This document shows, piece by piece, positions 39,770-64,000 of a DNA stretch of 64,000 nucleotides (within the stretch, counting starts at the first letter, position 1; each line of letters starts with the position of its first letter). The DNA lies in the NCBI RefSeq assembly GCF_964340395.1, contig NC_135563.1:6285922-6349921 (forward strand), in the 5' to 3' direction. The notes beneath the pieces are model-generated. The model was given only the letters and a program-made list of their open reading frames with translations. It made no database searches and was not told the origin of the DNA. The stretch is from Glandiceps talaboti (taxonomy: Eukaryota > Hemichordata > Enteropneusta > Spengelidae). A program made the position numbers and the translations under genes.

Positions 39770-40858
39770 ATGTCCGAAGAAACGTTCGCCGACTTGAAAA
39801 TCGATATCTGGACAAATGAAACTATCGGGTTGAACAGTGAGACTAAATACAATTGGAATGAGTCAGACAGAGTTAATCCAGAGACTGTTGCCAATCGGCC
39901 TATGGTCGCCATCGTCATTATCGGCATCGTAATTGTAGCAATAACACTGGCAACCATCCTTGGCAATATTCTCGTGTGCCTTGCGGCGGTAGTCAATCGC
40001 AAACTACGGACAGTCACTAATTTCTTTGTCGTCTCGCTAGCTGTAGCAGATTTGTTAGTTGGACTGTTGGTATTACCCTTTTCCGCAACGTATGAAATTA
40101 AACGTGAGTGGCCTTTTGGTGTTATTCTCTGCAATATATGGATTTCGATGGATGTTCTACTCTGTACTGTATCAATATTGAATCTGTTTGCTATCAGTTT
40201 AGACCGGTACATCGCGATAACCAGACCTATGAGATACCCCCTTATAATGACGACAGGCAGGGCATCAGTTACTTTAGTCTTAATCTGGAGTATATCTTTC
40301 CTTGTATCCTTTTTACCAATTCACATGGGTTGGAACACCTCCGATGGAAGAATCCAAAACATTGACTCGCCAGAAAAATGCGATTTTGACGTGAGTAATA
40401 GAACATATGTTTTGATTGACGGTTTAGGAACGTTCTTTATCCCCTTGTTTATAATGCTTTTCACCTACTTTCGCATTTTCCGCATTGCTAGAGAGCAAGT
40501 GAAACGTATCTGCACCCAGACGAAGGTAGAATGCCAGAACCACCAAATGCGATCACACGACGTGGATGAACATAAAGCAACGAAAACTTTAGCTGTGGTA
40601 TTAGGAGCATTCACTATATGTTGGGTGCCGTATTTTATTCTCTTTATCTTACGTGCGTTTATTTACGATGCTGATGAGGAAGTAAACTATGATTTATATT
40701 CTGTATTTCTATGGATGGGCTATTTCAATAGCACACTTAATCCAAGCGTGTACACTGTCTTGAATCACGAATTTCGTACTGCATTTAAGGATATCCTTTG
40801 TCACTGTGGACGCAGGAAAAGGATAGACTCAAACAGAAGCTACATAAACGACTGCTGA
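39770..40858 (+). CDS. HRH2-like: Histamine H2-like aminergic GPCR
   Basis: A complete intronless 362-residue class-A receptor. TM1 is about 45-71 with N65. LAVAD (89-93) marks TM2. C120 and C203 form the loop disulfide. D127 is the amine-binding aspartate of TM3. DRY is at 144-146, W172 in TM4, CWVPY at 283-287 in TM6 and NPSVY at 323-327 in TM7. TM5 reads IDGLGTFFIP, with D216 and T220 at the positions of human H2 Asp186 and Thr190, which contact the imidazole ring. H2-like blocks SILNLFAISLDRY and IHMGWN are also present. N15, N29, N188 and N209 are N-glycosylation sequons, and C343/C345 are possible palmitoylation sites. Family knowledge predicts Gs coupling at the plasma membrane; ligand identity is inference. 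A beta-octopamine-like receptor is the main alternative, but those usually carry serines in TM5. Confidence 0.93.
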   Translation: MSEETFADLKIDIWTNETIGLNSETKYNWNESDRVNPETVANRPMVAIVIIGIVIVAITLATILGNILVCLAAVVNRKLRTVTNFFVVSLAVADLLVGLLVLPFSATYEIKREWPFGVILCNIWISMDVLLCTVSILNLFAISLDRYIAITRPMRYPLIMTTGRASVTLVLIWSISFLVSFLPIHMGWNTSDGRIQNIDSPEKCDFDVSNRTYVLIDGLGTFFIPLFIMLFTYFRIFRIAREQVKRICTQTKVECQNHQMRSHDVDEHKATKTLAVVLGAFTICWVPYFILFILRAFIYDADEEVNYDLYSVFLWMGYFNSTLNPSVYTVLNHEFRTAFKDILCHCGRRKRIDSNRSYINDC

Positions 40859-41490
40859 AGGAAATGGTACTTCAAGGCAACACAGGATTAATTTTAGGTA
40901 TTTAAGTCGATCACGAAGTCCACGTTTTCGATGGATTTCACCAGTTAAATCCGTTTCAATCTTTGATTCTCATCAATCGTGCTCATGAAGATCAATTGAC
41001 ATAACGCAGTTTATTGGACGACAAACTGCTTTCTCTAGAGAACACATCTTACGTTTTATGTATCACTAGTAGTCGACAGTGTGAACAACTAAAAGCGTGA
41101 TACTATTGCCAGAGACCAAATTAACCTATCCACAAAAAATTGAAACATGACATTTACACGACTTCATCTGACAAATTAGTATAAGCAGTCTTAATTTGTT
41201 CTTGTTTGAATGCCTTGTTATTTTGTAATGTGCCATCTGAGCCTGTGTATAAAATGTTTTGCTTCTCAAATACTCTACTTTTTAATCTGTTAATGTCGTA
41301 TAATGTCTTCATTTCGACATGCAGGTTAGCAGCAAATAGATCTATACAGTAGTCTTGTCGTTAACATAACCAGTGGAGCACCAAATATTTCTTTTTAAAA
41401 ACCAACGTCTTGTAATTACAAAGAAATGGGAAAAACAGTTTATGCTTCGTATAAAAGAAGAGTTTCATAGGAGAAGCTGAAACTAACTGA

Positions 41491-41491
<1 letters not shown>
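40859..41491. other. Downstream flank of the H2-like receptor
   Basis: Probable 3' untranslated region and spacer. No clear canonical poly(A) signal was picked out and no other gene is seen. Confidence 0.4.
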
Positions 41492-41521
<30 letters not shown>

Positions 41522-41605
41522 TGTATGTATGTATGTATGTATGTATGTATGTATGTATGTACCTTCACACACACATACACGTGCATATATATTATGGATA
41601 TATAT

Positions 41606-41643
<38 letters not shown>

Positions 41644-41655
41644 TGTGTAAATATG

Positions 41656-41715
<60 letters not shown>

Positions 41716-42032
41716 CATGTGTGTGCGCACACACATATAAATGTACATATTATGCGCGTGTGTGTGCATGTGTTATATTCATACATACATACATACATAC
41801 ATACATACATACATACATACATACACGCATACATGCATACACGCATACACGCATGCATACATGCATGCATACATACATACATACATACATACATACATAC
41901 ATACATACATACATACATGCATACATGCATACATGCATACACGCATACATGCATGCATACATACATACATACATACATACATACATACATACATACATAC
42001 ATACATACATACATACTTGCATACATAATTGC
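41492..42032. repeat. Compound (ATGT)n-(TA)n-(ACAT)n palindromic block
   Basis: ATGT repeats (41492-41560) are followed by two TA tracts (about 41605-41640 and 41655-41712), CA/GT-rich spacers, and then about 240 bp of ACAT repeats with ACGC and ATGC variants (41780-42016). The outer arms are inverted complements. Six overlapping pseudo-frames through it are artefacts. Confidence 0.97.
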
Positions 42033-47954
<5,922 letters not shown>

Positions 47955-48420
47955 TGAAAATTATTTGATTTAATTTGATTTGATTTGATTTATTTCAGCA
48001 CATATACAAAAACAAAAACAACTGACAATATAAACATTATTATGATGGGATAACACAGAAAAGTTAAAAACTTATTTCCACTATGGTCCCACATAGAACA
48101 GACAAATTCAACCACAGACATAAACCAAACACACATTACACAAAACAAGGGGAAAAACTTGGGAAATCAAAGTTCCCAATCATTACTACACACACCCCAA
48201 CAAGTATGTTAATTAAAATTATACTTAAGAATCCAAATATGAACATGTCAAAATCAAGTAAAAGACGTGTACACATAATATTAAATACACACAACCATTA
48301 CATGTGTCATAGCATACACGCCCTCAAGGAACTCTTAGACTATTTTGGGGCAAGGCTAACTCAAGTTATAAATAATGTAAGATTGTACACTGAAATCAAA
48401 TAAAAGTCTCGTCCATCAAA
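47955..48420 (-). mobile_element. Probable retroelement 3' end with (AAATC)n tail
   Basis: On the minus strand the sequence ends in GCTGAAATAAATCAAATCAA with further AAATC units, i.e. an AATAAA-like signal followed by a short simple-repeat tail, as at the 3' ends of many non-LTR elements. A GGGACCATAGTGGAAATAAG word upstream is like LINE 3' UTRs. No reverse-transcriptase sequence remains. Confidence 0.4.
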
Positions 48421-49809
48421 TAAAGAAAAACGTGATAGATTAAAAGAGGTTCACTGAACGGGAACGCCTTGCTAAATATGAAACAAATAAACAGATCAAA
48501 TTTTATGATAACGTACAAAATGTATTATTTCTGTAACTCGTTTTACAAAGAATGCCGATTGGGAATTACGCATGCCAGCCGTTAAATGAATTTATTGTCT
48601 AAAAATGAGATAACTATATTCTGTAATTATTTCTGGCTTTTATTGTGGTTAGCTGAATTTCATAGTCATTTTTACAGATCGCAATATCTGTAAATTATCA
48701 GCAAAGGCTTACGTTTGAGTGTACCGTAGCGAATCAGTACAAAATGGCTAAAGCCAGTGCCATTAAAGTCGACATACCTGAAATGTTTGGAGATTTTTTA
48801 ATATTTTATATTTCGTAAGATGACTTAAAGTGCACTAGCTGTGATTCGAGCCTTTTTTGGCGATCAGAAAACTTATAATGCTTCCACTGAAAATTGTTAA
48901 AATACCAATAATTAGACTTTGTGTATGATAATGAGAGGTCGATTTTATCTCTAAGTAGTATAGTAGCAGGTCGAAATCATGACATGAGGACGTGGGGGAG
49001 GGGCTGATTTTAGGGTCCGGACCTAAACATCAACTTGATTCGACTTCATACCATATTATGTGTACTGCTACACAAATATGTTTACCAATAGGTGATTCAG
49101 TGCTTACGATATTATAAGTAAATCGTTGTATCTAACCATACAGTTGCACCTAGTGCAGATTTATCAATGTTGTTTAACTAAAGCACGTGTCATCACCGTA
49201 TAGTTGGCCTAGGTACATTGACAACACGATTATTGTGCAGATATTAGGTTGTTTGAAGGTGGTTTATGGTCCTTTACTAAACTAGATATTAAAGATAAAA
49301 TGGATCTAAATCAGGACATTATTTGCAGCGGTTATCAATCCCATGTGGAAATATCAGTTACTTGTAAACACGTCAAACTGTTGTCTATAAGATTTTTTGT
49401 CACCTTGTTGAAACAATCTTACAGTAACTGGATATCTAGCCTAAAATTCAGTCATGTGTGATTTTGCTCTCTCCCTCTTCCCCTACCACACCTGGCATTT
49501 CGTTTAATGGCCGTATATTCAAACCTAAAATTACATTACGATCTCCCGCAGCGACATTGAATATGGTAATTACGTTTACATCGTACAGTTCAAGTTGGTT
49601 CTAATCACATGGTGACGTTGTTAACTCACAGGAAGAGTCAAATATCAAATAAAAATGTGTACCTTTTGTCTGGCTGTAGCTTAATTAAAAGTATAGGTCA
49701 TTAGAAAAATGCCAGGCGTGGTAGAGGAAAAGCAAGAGACAAATCCTAAATTGACTGGATTCCAGGCTACAATGAATTATTGTAAATAAGTGGCTTTGAT
49801 ATCAGTTTT
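48421..49809. other. Downstream flank / 3' UTR of the chloride-channel gene
   Basis: Follows the stop codon of the minus-strand channel. It must contain the 3' UTR, but its end cannot be fixed. A 70-codon plus-strand frame at 49249-49461 is unsupported. Confidence 0.4.
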
Positions 49810-63592
<13,783 letters not shown>

Positions 63593-64000
63593 CTGAAAAT
63601 AGAATTATAAACGCTGTATTGCCATCAAGAACAATTACATGTAATTCAAACATGTAAAGGAATTCACTCTTTGTAACTGGTACAATGTTACTTGGAACTT
63701 ATGCTATGAACTACAAACGTCAACAAAATTCTTCAGAAGGAGAGTGCAGTGTTTGTGAACTCACAGTCTTGATCGATTAAAAACATTTTCTATGCATTTG
63801 GGCAAAGAATGAAATCACACAAGTGTGAAATATCTGACATTAAAATTCAGTTATCCTCAATACATGTACTAGTAGTTTGACGTCATATAATGGTGTTCTC
63901 TGAAAAAATTAATGCTGAAAAAAACTACAATATTACAGCATTTGAATTGAAATTGCATCTTTTATTGACAAGCTGAGAATTTAGAAGTTGATTGTCCGCC
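63593..64000. other. ClC intron upstream of exon a
   Basis: No further exon of the channel could be recognised before the right edge. Confidence 0.5.

Noticed and set aside
39757-40212. 151-codon frame on the minus strand opposite the H2-like receptor
   Set aside because: Shadow of a conserved gene; it has no independent features.

Overview
This is a 64 kb stretch of AT-rich, repeat-laden animal nuclear DNA. Long introns, GT-AG splice sites, intronless rhodopsin-class receptors, several non-LTR retrotransposon and DNA-transposon remnants, fold-back MITEs and very many microsatellites all point to a bilaterian, most likely a marine invertebrate (an invertebrate deuterostome such as an acorn worm, or a lophotrochozoan). 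The sequence alone does not settle the phylum. There is no sign of bacterial, plasmid or phage organisation.

Three genuine genes can be supported. (1) On the minus strand at 2927-4138 is a complete intronless class-A GPCR of the melatonin-receptor-like/orphan type that lacks the DRY motif. (2) On the plus strand at 39770-40858 is a complete intronless aminergic GPCR closely resembling histamine H2 receptors, including the transmembrane-5 Asp/Thr pair that contacts histamine. (3) On the minus strand from 63592 down to 49810 are the last 14 exons of a ClC-type chloride channel of the ClC-1/2/K (CLCN2-like) group. All of its introns are GT-AG, and the phases agree through a 526-residue continuous reading frame that ends at a TAG stop. 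The N-terminal exons, with the selectivity filter and gating glutamate, lie beyond the right edge. Two phase-0 micro-exons (36 and 27 nt) sit in the linker between the CBS domains. The conserved inner-gate tyrosine of helix R is a phenylalanine here.

A decayed GPCR remnant (14861-15200, minus) preserves TM5 and TM6 with two 2-nt frameshifts and resembles the receptor at 3-4 kb. The rest is repetitive or featureless. Retroelement remnants include a LINE reverse-transcriptase fragment with an intact FADD box (about 4.55-5.4 kb) and LINE C-terminal scraps at 0.1-0.26 kb and 56.0-56.1 kb. DNA-transposon material includes a MULE/FLYWCH-type transposase remnant inside a ClC intron, a Harbinger-like MITE with a TAA target duplication (6497-6942), and a fold-back MITE family with three long copies and two fragments. 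Several dispersed repeats of 250-390 bp occur in two to four copies. There are also a 70-bp minisatellite, an array rich in ACCTTGA motifs, and about fifteen microsatellites.

Layout: 0-5.4 kb GPCR plus LINE debris; 5.4-39 kb mostly gene-free repeat landscape with one GPCR pseudogene; 39.5-41 kb H2-like receptor; 41.5-49.8 kb gene-free; 49.8-64 kb chloride-channel gene with transposon-rich introns. The genes are not functionally clustered. No novel multi-gene system is evident. The most rewarding items are the channel's gate-residue change and in-frame micro-exons, the conserved histamine signature in the receptor, and the palindromic MITE families.
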